A stretch of 5,169 bases of DNA from Flavobacteriales bacterium (GCA_012960835.1 DUAL01000341.1:402-5570), one strand, 5' to 3'; shown: positions 1 to 5,169, numbered from the stretch's first letter. Notes: generated by a model not told the origin, from the sequence alone. Numbers and translations are program-made.

Positions 1-480
1 AGATCCGATTTAATAAAGAATAAAAGGTTTTTAGAGGTTGATTTTTTAATCACCGAGTCAAGCTTCTGGCAACCTATAGCTTCTGGTATGAGGGTTATAT
101 TTTTATCTAGTGTTTTGAAAATCATGGATAGGACAGCTCCGAGCAGTATTTCATTTGGCGAAAAGATGGAGTACAACCGTGGTAAGGCGTATGCTATTTC
201 ACTTTCAGATATTGGTTATCATTTTTACAGAAGAAGCGTAAAGTATAGGCTGTGGAAGGTGCTGAACTATTGGCGATATAGTGTCTTAGGTGAATTGAGT
301 TTTTTAAGGTCCGTTAGAATGTGGAAGATAGTACTGCACAACCCTTTATATCTATTGCTTTACCCTGTTGGATACTTATTGGCTTTGCGTGATCGTGTTA
401 AAGGAAAGGCTGTAATGACACATAGGGCATTTGACAATGCTAATAAAAATGTCAAAATTACCGTTAAAAAAATAGGATAA
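1..480 (+). CDS. 3' part of a probable glycosyltransferase (left-truncated by window edge)
   Basis: The frame is open from base 1 to the TAA ending at 480, giving 159 visible residues. The first in-frame ATG (88) is most likely internal, because the coding-like sequence continues upstream of it without a stop. The visible part has a basic, aromatic-rich stretch (about residues 44-90, with YNRGKAYA near 58-65 and FYRRSVKYRLW near 75-85). Near the end, a hydrophobic segment (about 116-129, LYLLLYPVGYLLAL) is followed by a basic tail. A segment of the form 'DR-x-APSS ... YNRGKA' resembles the region after the catalytic core in some family 2 glycosyltransferases, where the C-terminal helices lie on the inner membrane. 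The GT-A core and any DxD motif are outside the window, so the family is an inference from resemblance and context. It precedes another glycosyltransferase on the same strand, which fits a polysaccharide cluster. It could also be a different membrane-associated enzyme of the same pathway. Confidence 0.6.
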   Translation, partial: RSDLIKNKRFLEVDFLITESSFWQPIASGMRVIFLSSVLKIMDRTAPSSISFGEKMEYNRGKAYAISLSDIGYHFYRRSVKYRLWKVLNYWRYSVLGELSFLRSVRMWKIVLHNPLYLLLYPVGYLLALRDRVKGKAVMTHRAFDNANKNVKITVKKIG

Positions 481-523
481 AATACTTATGGATTTTGGTA
501 AACATAATTAAAAAAAAGTCTAG

Positions 524-539
524 ACAACTTTATAGTTGT
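524..539. repeat. Perfect 6-bp inverted repeat with 4-base loop
   Basis: ACAACT (524-529) and AGTTGT (534-539) are exact reverse complements around the loop TTAT. The repeat lies in the gap between the first two plus-strand genes. It is flanked by A runs on both sides (about 511-517 and 540-545). On the plus strand it has no following T run, so it is not a standard intrinsic terminator for the upstream gene. On the minus strand it is followed after about six bases by a T run, but no minus-strand gene ends here. It may be a weak hairpin affecting the spacing of expression between the two genes, or chance in AT-rich DNA. Confidence 0.3.
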
Positions 540-585
540 AAAAAACAAGTAGGTATTTAATCTATACTTATACTTTTGTAAGGGC

Positions 586-589
586 AAGG
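586..589 (+). promoter_or_regulatory. Ribosome binding site deciding the start of the second gene
   Basis: AAGG at 586-589 lies nine bases before ATG 599 and supports that start. An AAGGG at 580-584 lies five bases before an in-frame TTG at 590, which would add three residues (M-I-L). ATG is the commoner start codon and gives a protein beginning MKVAKIITTS, so 599 is preferred. Confidence 0.45.
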
Positions 590-598
590 TTGATTTTG

Positions 599-1468
599 AT
601 GAAAGTAGCAAAAATAATTACAACATCTTTTGTTCCTAGGGTTGTTAGAGAGACTAGCGAATTATGCGGCAATCCGTTGGGTTTTTTTTCCCATAGCCAG
701 AATTTCCCTTCAAAAGAATCAGTGCTTGATTTATTAAAATTTGTTATAAACAGGGAAAAAGAGTGCGACCCTGGCTGTAGCACAGACTTGATTATTGTTA
801 ATAATGATACAGGATGGCAAAAGGGCATTGAGTATTTAGACACGGTTAATCAGGTAAGATTAAAACGTGGCGTGATACGTGTATTTCATAGAGAGAATTT
901 TGGCAGGTCTTTCGGGGGTTATAATTTTGCATTTAAAAAACTCAAGGATGAATATGATTATTTTATTTTTACTGAAGATGACACAGTAATAAGTGTCGAT
1001 GGATATGCGTCAATCGGAATCGATATTTTTAATAAAACTGAAAATTGCGGTTTTGTAGCTTATGAAGGCGTATCAAATAAATCCATGTTTAACTTAAGTA
1101 AAGAAGATACGATATCGGCTCACGGCGGGGTAGGATTATCGAGTACAAGAGTATTAAATTATATTTTGGATAAATACGGGTCGTTGCCGTATGCCAGAAA
1201 AGGATCGTCACAAGAGTATGTGGATATTATAAAAAATGGTGAAATTGCATTCACTAATAAAATATATAAGGCCGGGTTTCAACTTGTAAGCGTACCAAAA
1301 AATATAAAACTATATGGCTTTGCGTACGATATGATGAACGGTATTAGTATTAAAAGATACCCATCTTTATTTGAGGTAATTAATCACAAAGTAAAAATAA
1401 TTCTCTATAAAATTTCAATAGTAAGAAGAATACACAGACTCTGCAAGAATGTTTTCAGGGAAACTTAG
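599..1468 (+). CDS. GT2-like glycosyltransferase
   Basis: The predicted protein has 289 residues and starts at ATG 599; a TTG at 590 would make it 292. It probably transfers a sugar from a nucleotide-sugar to a lipid-linked acceptor on the cytoplasmic face of the inner membrane. The sequence suggests a GT-A fold. A beta strand, DLIIVNNDTG (about residues 63-72), ends in an acidic residue, as at the nucleotide site. RENFGRSFGGYNFAF (98-112) resembles the 'N-x-G' helix of GT2 enzymes. DYFIFTEDDTVI (120-131) contains an EDD triplet (126-128) in the position of the metal-binding DxD motif. An HGG (about 175-177) follows in the acceptor half. The C-terminus (from about 250) is basic and hydrophobic, as expected for peripheral membrane attachment, with no clear transmembrane helix. 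It is shorter than many GT2 enzymes but has a plausible core. It ends 27 bases from the stop of the opposing oxygenase gene. The donor and acceptor cannot be read from the sequence. Confidence 0.72.
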   Translation: MKVAKIITTSFVPRVVRETSELCGNPLGFFSHSQNFPSKESVLDLLKFVINREKECDPGCSTDLIIVNNDTGWQKGIEYLDTVNQVRLKRGVIRVFHRENFGRSFGGYNFAFKKLKDEYDYFIFTEDDTVISVDGYASIGIDIFNKTENCGFVAYEGVSNKSMFNLSKEDTISAHGGVGLSSTRVLNYILDKYGSLPYARKGSSQEYVDIIKNGEIAFTNKIYKAGFQLVSVPKNIKLYGFAYDMMNGISIKRYPSLFEVINHKVKIILYKISIVRRIHRLCKNVFRET

Positions 1469-1495
1469 CTTATCGGCTTAATTAAGAGTCTTATT

Positions 1496-2305
1496 TCAAT
1501 AAAAATATCTAAATACTATTCTTTCTGATTTTTGCGGAGCTGTTCCCTTGTGAAACCCAAGATCATTAAATAAAATTGCATCACCTGCTTTGCACTCTAA
1601 AACAAAATCTTTATCACTGCGCAAAGCCTCCTCACCACTATCAATAAAATTCTCTAGAGACTCCTTAGAGCAAACATTTAGTAATTCGTTGTAATATTCC
1701 CCTTTGACTAAATTCACTGCATCTTGAAGAAGCAATATTGGTTTATAAGCTACAATCCCTTCATTTATTAGTTTTCTAATGGCTATATTAATTTTATGAG
1801 AATATGGAAGGTACGAAAAACATCCATTTTGATATTTCACATGAATAAATAATTTATTGACATTATTCAAAGACATAATTCCACTTGTGCCTCCAAAAAA
1901 CTCAGCAGGATGTGTTGCCCCTCCAAATGCTTGATCACAGTGCCATCCCACTATATTTTTATCGCTTTTATAAGAGACATAGCTATCAATTCTAGAAATT
2001 GACCTAAAGCCCTGAAAGCCCAAAGTATCGATTAATGATTTAAATTTAGGCCTATAGGTTTGAGAAATTAAAAAATATGAATCTTGATAAAGCTTAGGAG
2101 TAATAGGCTTATAAATGTGTTTATAAACTCTAGGGTCAAAAAATCTTACCGCACTACTAAAGTATGAAATATTTTCATTGCTCATGCCGGAATCGTAACG
2201 TTTTGCAATCTCTACAAATTTACTGACATCCTGAGGGTCGATCAGCCCTTTGATTACAGTAAATCCTTTTTGCTTATATTCTGTTACAACTTTGTCTATA
2301 ACCAT
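1496..2305 (-). CDS. Phytanoyl-CoA dioxygenase (PhyH)-like Fe(II)/2-oxoglutarate oxygenase
   Basis: The 269-residue protein starts at ATG 2305 (minus strand), five bases after a strong AAGGAG, and ends in TGA. The N-terminus (YKQKGFTVIKGLIDPQDV, about 10-27) is typical of PhyH proteins, which open with '...GF-x-V-x-x-G-x-l...'. The metal triad is visible: H122-x-D124 in GWHCDQAFGG, and H252 in GDAILFNDLGFHKGTAP. R262, ten residues after that histidine, is placed to bind 2-oxoglutarate. YLPYSHK (166-171) matches the family's 'l-P-G-S-H' segment, with Y in place of G. The family hydroxylates diverse small molecules using O2 and 2-oxoglutarate, and is not limited to phytanoyl-CoA. The substrate here is unknown. 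No signal peptide or membrane segment is seen, so it is probably cytoplasmic. It is the only minus-strand gene in the window, convergent with the GT2 gene and divergent from the SDR-dehydrase operon, so it must have its own promoter. It might hydroxylate a sugar, lipid or amino-acid substituent of the glycan, or be an unrelated passenger gene. Confidence 0.85.
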   Translation of the reverse strand: MVIDKVVTEYKQKGFTVIKGLIDPQDVSKFVEIAKRYDSGMSNENISYFSSAVRFFDPRVYKHIYKPITPKLYQDSYFLISQTYRPKFKSLIDTLGFQGFRSISRIDSYVSYKSDKNIVGWHCDQAFGGATHPAEFFGGTSGIMSLNNVNKLFIHVKYQNGCFSYLPYSHKINIAIRKLINEGIVAYKPILLLQDAVNLVKGEYYNELLNVCSKESLENFIDSGEEALRSDKDFVLECKAGDAILFNDLGFHKGTAPQKSERIVFRYFY

Positions 2306-2310
2306 AAACG

Positions 2311-2316
2311 CTCCTT
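2311..2316 (-). promoter_or_regulatory. Strong Shine-Dalgarno (AAGGAG) of the PhyH-like gene
   Basis: On the minus strand AAGGAG is followed by the five bases CGTTT and then ATG. It is the best ribosome site in the window and fixes the start of the oxygenase gene at 2305. Confidence 0.8.
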
Positions 2317-2423
2317 AAGATATTGTGGTCTGAATTTTATATGATGATTTCCATTTTAGTCTTTAAGCCCTAACAATTATTATTTACTCAATTCAAAGAG
2401 AGTTGTACTGCGCAAAGGAGTAA

Positions 2424-2483
2424 ATGATAAAGTTGACAATCTTGTTGATGGTGCTATTTCTGATACTTTGTAATGACTCATAA
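2424..2483 (+). CDS. Possible 19-residue hydrophobic microprotein (tentative)
   Basis: ATG 2424 is preceded by AAAGGAG at 2414-2420 with only three bases between, which is closer than usual. The ORF encodes MIKLTILLMVLFLILCNDS and ends at TAA 2483. The product would be a single hydrophobic helix with one lysine at the N-terminus, like a small membrane peptide or a lipoprotein-style signal peptide without a mature part. It stands alone in the divergent intergenic region. An ORF this short in AT-rich DNA can easily arise by chance, and the T-rich composition alone favours Leu/Ile/Phe codons. The ribosome-site-like sequence is the only positive evidence. Confidence 0.2.
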   Translation: MIKLTILLMVLFLILCNDS

Positions 2484-2574
2484 ATGACTTTCATTCTAAC
2501 TTCTTTTGCTACCTTCTGTTCAATATCGTTTAAAATTTAAAATTGATCTCTTTATTCACGATATTTTGTGTGCC

Positions 2575-2614
2575 GATTTTTTGATTTTTTGATTTTTGTT
2601 AAAGTTTTGTTAAA
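2575..2614. repeat. Short tandem repeats: three 8-bp units then two 11-bp units
   Basis: GATTTTTT occurs at 2575-2582 and 2583-2590, followed by GATTTTTG at 2591-2598. The 10-base word TTTTGTTAAA occurs at 2594-2603 and again at 2605-2614, an 11-base period close to one turn of the helix. The two sets overlap. They lie about 180 bases upstream of the SDR gene and 270 bases upstream of the oxygenase gene on the other strand. They could be a binding site for a regulator or nucleoid protein, or simply slippage-generated low-complexity DNA. Confidence 0.5.
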
Positions 2615-2651
2615 CCATTTCATAAGTTATAGATGTAAAACATGCTACTGG

Positions 2652-2679
2652 GTGACTTTATTTTGACTGCAATTATACA
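2652..2679 (+). promoter_or_regulatory. Weak sigma-70-like promoter candidate for the SDR/dehydrase operon
   Basis: GTGACT (2652-2657) and TATACA (2674-2679) are separated by 16 bases and match the -35 and -10 consensus at four and four to five positions. TTGACT at 2663-2668 is a better -35 word but lacks a good -10 at 16-18 bases. AT-rich DNA offers many such matches, so this is only a candidate. A promoter somewhere in this gap is required for the operon because no plus-strand gene lies immediately upstream. Confidence 0.2.
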
Positions 2680-2751
2680 ATTTAACTTTATTAAGTAATA
2701 TAAAATTTAGTCTTTTTTGAAATATAAATTAAATTTTTTAGATATGGAACC

Positions 2752-2799
2752 ATGAGAAAAATAGTTTTGAATTTTATAAAATCACGTATTCATGAATAG
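2752..2799 (+). CDS. Possible 15-residue leader ORF overlapping the SDR gene start
   Basis: ATG 2752 opens a frame encoding MRKIVLNFIKSRIHE and ending at TAG 2797-2799. Its last codons overlap the ATG of the SDR gene (2792) by eight bases in a different frame. A weak GGAA (2746-2749) lies just before its ATG. The SDR start itself has no recognisable Shine-Dalgarno sequence, so translation of this leader and re-initiation at 2792 would explain how the SDR gene is translated. The peptide is basic and has no run of one amino acid, so it does not look like a classical attenuation leader. It may be chance; the overlap with an otherwise unsupported start is the reason to list it. Confidence 0.25.
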   Translation: MRKIVLNFIKSRIHE

Positions 2800-3610
2800 T
2801 AGTCAACTATCACTATCTATTTTTGGGGGGACGGGGTTCATAAGTAAGCAAAAATGTATATTATCAGGTAGAGAAGTTCGGGATCCTCTAAGTGACAATA
2901 TTGTTTACTTTATTAGCACAACCCATAATTACCATGTTTTTGATGATCTTAAGAAGGATATAAATACAAATTTAATAGTTCTTATGGAAGTCCTTGATAC
3001 CATAAAAGAAAAAAATAACATTGTTGTAAACTTTATTTCTTCATGGTTTGTTTATGGAGAAACTAGTTTGCCAGCACATGAAAATGATTGTTGCCAACCT
3101 AAAGGCTTTTATTCTATTACGAAGCATGCTGCAGAAGAGTTGTTGATTTCATTCTGTAAAACTTATGGGATAAAGTATAGAATACTGAGATTAAGCAATG
3201 TTTATGGGCGTGGTGATAATGGTATTTCTAAGAAAAAAAATGCGCTTCAGTATTTAATTTCAGAAATGAAAAAAAATAATCCAATCAGCCTCTATCATGG
3301 TGGAGATTTTTATCGAGATTATATGCATATTGATGATATTTGTAGAGCGATTGATTTATGTGTTGAGAGCGGGCCGTTCAATGAAATTATTAATATTGGG
3401 ACAGGTAAGAAAGTAAAATTTAGGGATGTTATTGAGATTGCAAAAAAAGAACTTAACTCTGATAGCAAAATTACTACAATCAATCCTCCACAGTTTCATA
3501 AAGTCATTCAAGTAAAAGATTTTTACATGGATGTATCTAAATTAGAGAAACTTGGATTTAATCCAAGAATTAATATCGAAGAGGGAATAAAAGATATATG
3601 TCATCATTAA
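2792..3610 (+). CDS. NAD(P)-dependent nucleotide-sugar epimerase/reductase (extended SDR family)
   Basis: The 272-residue protein fits an extended SDR enzyme acting on a nucleotide-sugar in the cytoplasm. IFGGTGFIS (10-18) is the Rossmann glycine motif, with serine replacing the usual third glycine. FISSWFVYG (81-89) supplies the catalytic serine region, and Y107-S-I-T-K111 is the YxxxK catalytic pair. RLSNVYGRGD (133-142), FYRDYMHIDD (173-182) and NIGTG (201-205) are the substrate-side motifs of NDP-sugar epimerases. Only about 21 residues lie between the glycine motif and the next strand (VYFIST, 38-43), shorter than usual, and the total is shorter than the roughly 310 residues typical of the family. 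ATG 2792 is the only usable start, as TAA at 2777-2779 closes the frame upstream; it has no clear ribosome site. The stop overlaps the dehydrase start by 13 bases. Context suggests it reduces or epimerises the CDP-4-keto-3,6-dideoxyhexose made by that enzyme, as RfbJ (abequose synthase), Prt or RfbE do. The exact product cannot be assigned. Confidence 0.82.
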   Translation: MNSSQLSLSIFGGTGFISKQKCILSGREVRDPLSDNIVYFISTTHNYHVFDDLKKDINTNLIVLMEVLDTIKEKNNIVVNFISSWFVYGETSLPAHENDCCQPKGFYSITKHAAEELLISFCKTYGIKYRILRLSNVYGRGDNGISKKKNALQYLISEMKKNNPISLYHGGDFYRDYMHIDDICRAIDLCVESGPFNEIINIGTGKKVKFRDVIEIAKKELNSDSKITTINPPQFHKVIQVKDFYMDVSKLEKLGFNPRINIEEGIKDICHH

Positions 3611-4914
3611 ACGAACAAATTACTAGTTTTTTAGAGAGTGTAGGGGAAGATAACGATATTCTGCATTTCTTGTACAATATGAATAATAAAAAATTTGACC
3701 GTAAAAATCAAAGTATTTATTATTCTGGCCCTTTTTGGGACAATAAGGAAGTTGTTGCCATAATAGAAACTCTATTAAGTGGAAAATGGCTAGTGAGCGG
3801 AGAGAAGGTTAATAAATTTGAACGTCAATTCTCTAAAAAATTTGGTCATTCTGCTTCAGTTATGGTCAATTCCGGAAGTTCGGCAAATCTCGTAATGATA
3901 GCTGCATTGAAGAAATATTTTGATTGGCATGATGATGATGAGATTATCGTTTCTCCAGTTGGATTTCCGACTACAATCGCCCCATTATTGCAAAATAATC
4001 TAACTCCAGTTTTTATAGATATTGATATAAAAGATCTAAATTTTAACTTAGATGAGATAGAGCAAAAAATTACCAAAAAAACAAAAGGAATATTTGTATC
4101 TCCAGTTCTAGGCAATCCTCCCGATATGGACCAACTAACCGATCTTGCTAAGAAACATAATATTGAGATTATTTTGGATAATTGTGATAGTCTTGGTAGT
4201 AAGTGGAATGATAGCGATTTGTCATCTTATGCTGTAGCAAGTTCGTGCTCTTTTTATCCGGCACACCATATAACTACTGGTGAAGGTGGTATGGTCTCGT
4301 CTAATATAGAGGAAATCGTTGATTTAGCAAGGAGTTTTGCCTGGTGGGGGAGGGATTGCTATTGTGTAGGATCTGCTAATTTATTGACTAATGGCACATG
4401 TAAAAAAAGGTTTGATAAATGGCTGCCTGATGTAGATATTTTAATAGATCACAAGTATGTTTTTTCTAATATTGGTTACAATTTAAAACCTTTAGATATG
4501 CAAGGTGCTATTGGAATTGAACAATTACTAAAATTTGATGACATTCATAAGATGAGGAGGCTTAATAAAAGAATCATATCTGAATTCTTTATTAAGCATA
4601 TTAAAGGCGTTCGTATAGTTGAAGAGCATAAAAAAGCAGAAACAAGTTGGTTTGGAGTCCCTGTTGTGTGTGATACGCCTTTAATAAAAGAAAAACTTGT
4701 AAAATATCTGGAAGATAATAAAATACAAACAAGAAATTATTTTGCAGGAAATATATTGCAACATCCTGCTTATAGTCATTTGGAAGATGCCTCATCTTAT
4801 CCAATTTCAAATTCGGTATTGAGGAATATTTTCTTTGTCGGGTGCTCTCCTACATATAGTGATGAAATGCTTGAGTATATTGAATCTGTATTAAAAAATT
4901 TTTCATTAAACTGA
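3598..4914 (+). CDS. rfbH: CDP-4-keto-6-deoxyhexose 3-dehydrase (DdhC/RfbH/E1-like), PLP and [2Fe-2S] type
   Basis: The 438-residue protein has the DegT/DnrJ/EryC1/StrS aminotransferase fold. Landmarks are SGKWLVSGEKV (61-71), NSGSSANLVM (91-100), GFPTT (122-126), EIILDNCDSLGS (190-201), SFYPAHHITTGEGG (218-231) and GYNLKPLDMQGAIG (293-306). H223 stands where aminotransferases have the PLP-binding lysine, the hallmark of 3-dehydrases such as E1 (H220). C196, C254, C256 and C268 fit the E1 cluster pattern C-x57-C-x-C, but the last gap is 11 residues instead of 7. The enzyme uses PMP to remove the C3 hydroxyl of CDP-4-keto-6-deoxyglucose, with electrons from an E3-type iron-sulfur flavoprotein (DdhD/AscD) not seen here. 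ATG 3598 overlaps the SDR gene by 13 bases. GAGGG (3581-3585) lies 12 bases upstream, rather far, so translational coupling is likely. About 40 residues precede the conserved core. It is clearly diverged from Salmonella RfbH, so the symbol denotes the family, and the sugar nucleotide could differ. Confidence 0.88.
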   Translation: MSSLNEQITSFLESVGEDNDILHFLYNMNNKKFDRKNQSIYYSGPFWDNKEVVAIIETLLSGKWLVSGEKVNKFERQFSKKFGHSASVMVNSGSSANLVMIAALKKYFDWHDDDEIIVSPVGFPTTIAPLLQNNLTPVFIDIDIKDLNFNLDEIEQKITKKTKGIFVSPVLGNPPDMDQLTDLAKKHNIEIILDNCDSLGSKWNDSDLSSYAVASSCSFYPAHHITTGEGGMVSSNIEEIVDLARSFAWWGRDCYCVGSANLLTNGTCKKRFDKWLPDVDILIDHKYVFSNIGYNLKPLDMQGAIGIEQLLKFDDIHKMRRLNKRIISEFFIKHIKGVRIVEEHKKAETSWFGVPVVCDTPLIKEKLVKYLEDNKIQTRNYFAGNILQHPAYSHLEDASSYPISNSVLRNIFFVGCSPTYSDEMLEYIESVLKNFSLN

Positions 4915-4939
4915 TTTAGGTTTTTTAAAGTAGCCTCCA

Positions 4940-5169
4940 ATGTTTCACAACCCAAAACTCCACGATCCACATGTCAATTATTTCCCTTACATAGATGGCC
5001 TTAGAGCAATCGCAGTTTTATCTGTGGTTTTTCATCATTTGTTACCCAATCTGGTTCCGGGTGGTTTCGTAGGTGTTGATATTTTTTTTGTTATTTCAGG
5101 GTATTTAATTACAAGAATTATAACAAGAGAGATCAACGAAAATTCTTTTACTTTTATTGGCTTTTATGA
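4940..5169 (+). CDS. N-terminus of an OafA/YrhL-type acyltransferase 3 (cut by window edge)
   Basis: ATG 4940 begins a frame open to the window end, giving 76 visible residues. TAG at 4931-4933 closes the frame upstream and no other in-frame ATG is near, so this start is firm, although no strong ribosome site is visible. The sequence is diagnostic: YIDGLRAIAVLSVVFHH (17-33) is the family's opening, with R22-x10-H33 matching the RX10H motif needed for acyl transfer. VPGGFVGVDIFFVISGYLIT (39-58) is the second conserved block. Two membrane helices are visible (about 23-36 and 43-58) of the roughly ten expected. The visible end, FIGFY, just precedes the usual 'RR-x-R-R-I' region. Such proteins O-acylate (often acetylate) glycans at the inner membrane, taking the acyl group from the cytoplasm. 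It starts 25 bases after the dehydrase stop with no terminator, so it is probably in the same operon and may acylate the dideoxyhexose or another residue of the repeat unit. Confidence 0.9.
   Translation, partial: MFHNPKLHDPHVNYFPYIDGLRAIAVLSVVFHHLLPNLVPGGFVGVDIFFVISGYLITRIITREINENSFTFIGFY

Larger units (their letters stand above)
2306..2791. other. 486-base AT-rich divergent intergenic region
   Basis: This is the only long gap in the window. It separates the minus-strand oxygenase gene from the plus-strand SDR/dehydrase operon, so it must hold promoters for both directions unless one is read from outside. Visible features are a possible 19-codon ORF (2424-2483), a 7-bp A/T tandem (2529-2542), an 8-bp tandem (2575-2598), an 11-bp tandem (2594-2614), a sigma-70-like pair (2652-2679) and a possible 15-codon leader ORF (2752-2799). 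AATATCGT (2522-2529) and ACGATATT (2558-2565) form an inverted repeat with a 28-base spacer. No tRNA, other RNA gene, transposase remnant or convincing terminator was seen. The long A and T runs would suit binding of a nucleoid silencer such as H-NS, but that is inference. Confidence 0.7.

Noticed and set aside
88..480. ATG 88 as the true start of the first gene
   Set aside because: The frame is open to base 1 with coding-like residues (for example ITESSFWQPIASG before it) and no ribosome site precedes the ATG, so the gene almost certainly begins outside the window.
488..511. Seven-codon ORF after the first gene
   Set aside because: It is too short, lacks a ribosome site and has no context that suggests a role.
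568..843. Minus-strand open frame of 91 codons overlapping the GT2 gene
   Set aside because: It lies almost wholly opposite the glycosyltransferase, has no recognisable motif or ribosome site, and the plus-strand frame shows clear GT-A features.
1477..1493. Possible bidirectional terminator between the convergent genes
   Set aside because: CTTAATTAAG (1477-1486) is a perfect palindrome with no loop, and TAAG/CTTA (1483-1493) gives only a four-base stem. Neither is a GC-rich hairpin followed by T residues.
2641..2655. RfaH ops/JUMPstart-like element on the minus strand (CCCAGTAGCATG)
   Set aside because: It shares the GTAGC core and final TG with the ops sequence but matches only about eight of twelve positions, and it points toward the single oxygenase gene, not toward the long operon.
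3846..4115. Minus-strand open frame of 89 codons inside the dehydrase gene
   Set aside because: It is antisense to a strongly conserved part of the RfbH-like enzyme and has no family resemblance.
4601..4810. Minus-strand open frame of 69 codons inside the dehydrase gene
   Set aside because: It is antisense to the C-terminal domain of the dehydrase, with no ribosome site or recognisable domain.

Overview
The window is an AT-rich stretch of a bacterial surface-polysaccharide (probably O-antigen or capsule) gene cluster. The evidence is its gene content: a probable glycosyltransferase tail, a GT2-like glycosyltransferase, a nucleotide-sugar epimerase/reductase of the extended SDR family, a DdhC/RfbH-type 3-dehydrase and the start of an OafA-type acyltransferase. 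The low G+C, the mixture of gene families and the clear AAGGAG ribosome site before one gene fit a Gram-negative host, perhaps a gammaproteobacterium. Nothing in the window fixes the genus.

Layout. Positions 1-480 (+) hold the 3' end of a gene open at the left edge, probably the C-terminal part of a glycosyltransferase. After a 118-base gap with a small perfect inverted repeat comes a GT2-like glycosyltransferase (599-1468, +). It converges, with only 27 bases between stop codons, on a phytanoyl-CoA-dioxygenase-like (PhyH) Fe(II)/2-oxoglutarate oxygenase gene (1496-2305, -). A 486-base AT-rich region (2306-2791) separates this gene from a divergent right-hand operon. The region carries short tandem repeats, weak promoter-like sequences and two possible tiny ORFs. 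The operon is an SDR epimerase/reductase (2792-3610, +), overlapped by 13 bases by the RfbH-like 3-dehydrase (3598-4914, +). After a further 25 bases an acyltransferase-3 gene (4940 to the right edge, +) begins and runs off the window.

How the genes may work together. The 3-dehydrase has the PLP-site histidine in place of lysine and four cysteines placed like the [2Fe-2S] ligands of CDP-6-deoxy-L-threo-D-glycero-4-hexulose-3-dehydrase (E1). It therefore most likely removes the C3 hydroxyl of a CDP-4-keto-6-deoxyhexose. The overlapping SDR gene is the natural candidate for reducing or epimerising the product to a finished 3,6-dideoxyhexose. The glycosyltransferases would build the repeat unit, and the acyltransferase could O-acylate it at the membrane. 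The enzymes that make the CDP-4-keto-6-deoxyglucose precursor (DdhA and DdhB) and the E3-type reductase (DdhD/AscD) are not in the window and would be expected nearby. The role of the PhyH-like oxygenase is unknown. No complete new system can be claimed. The most unusual points are the antiparallel oxygenase, a possible 15-codon leader ORF overlapping the SDR start, the longer spacing before the fourth cluster cysteine in the dehydrase, and the altered nucleotide-binding motif of the SDR protein.
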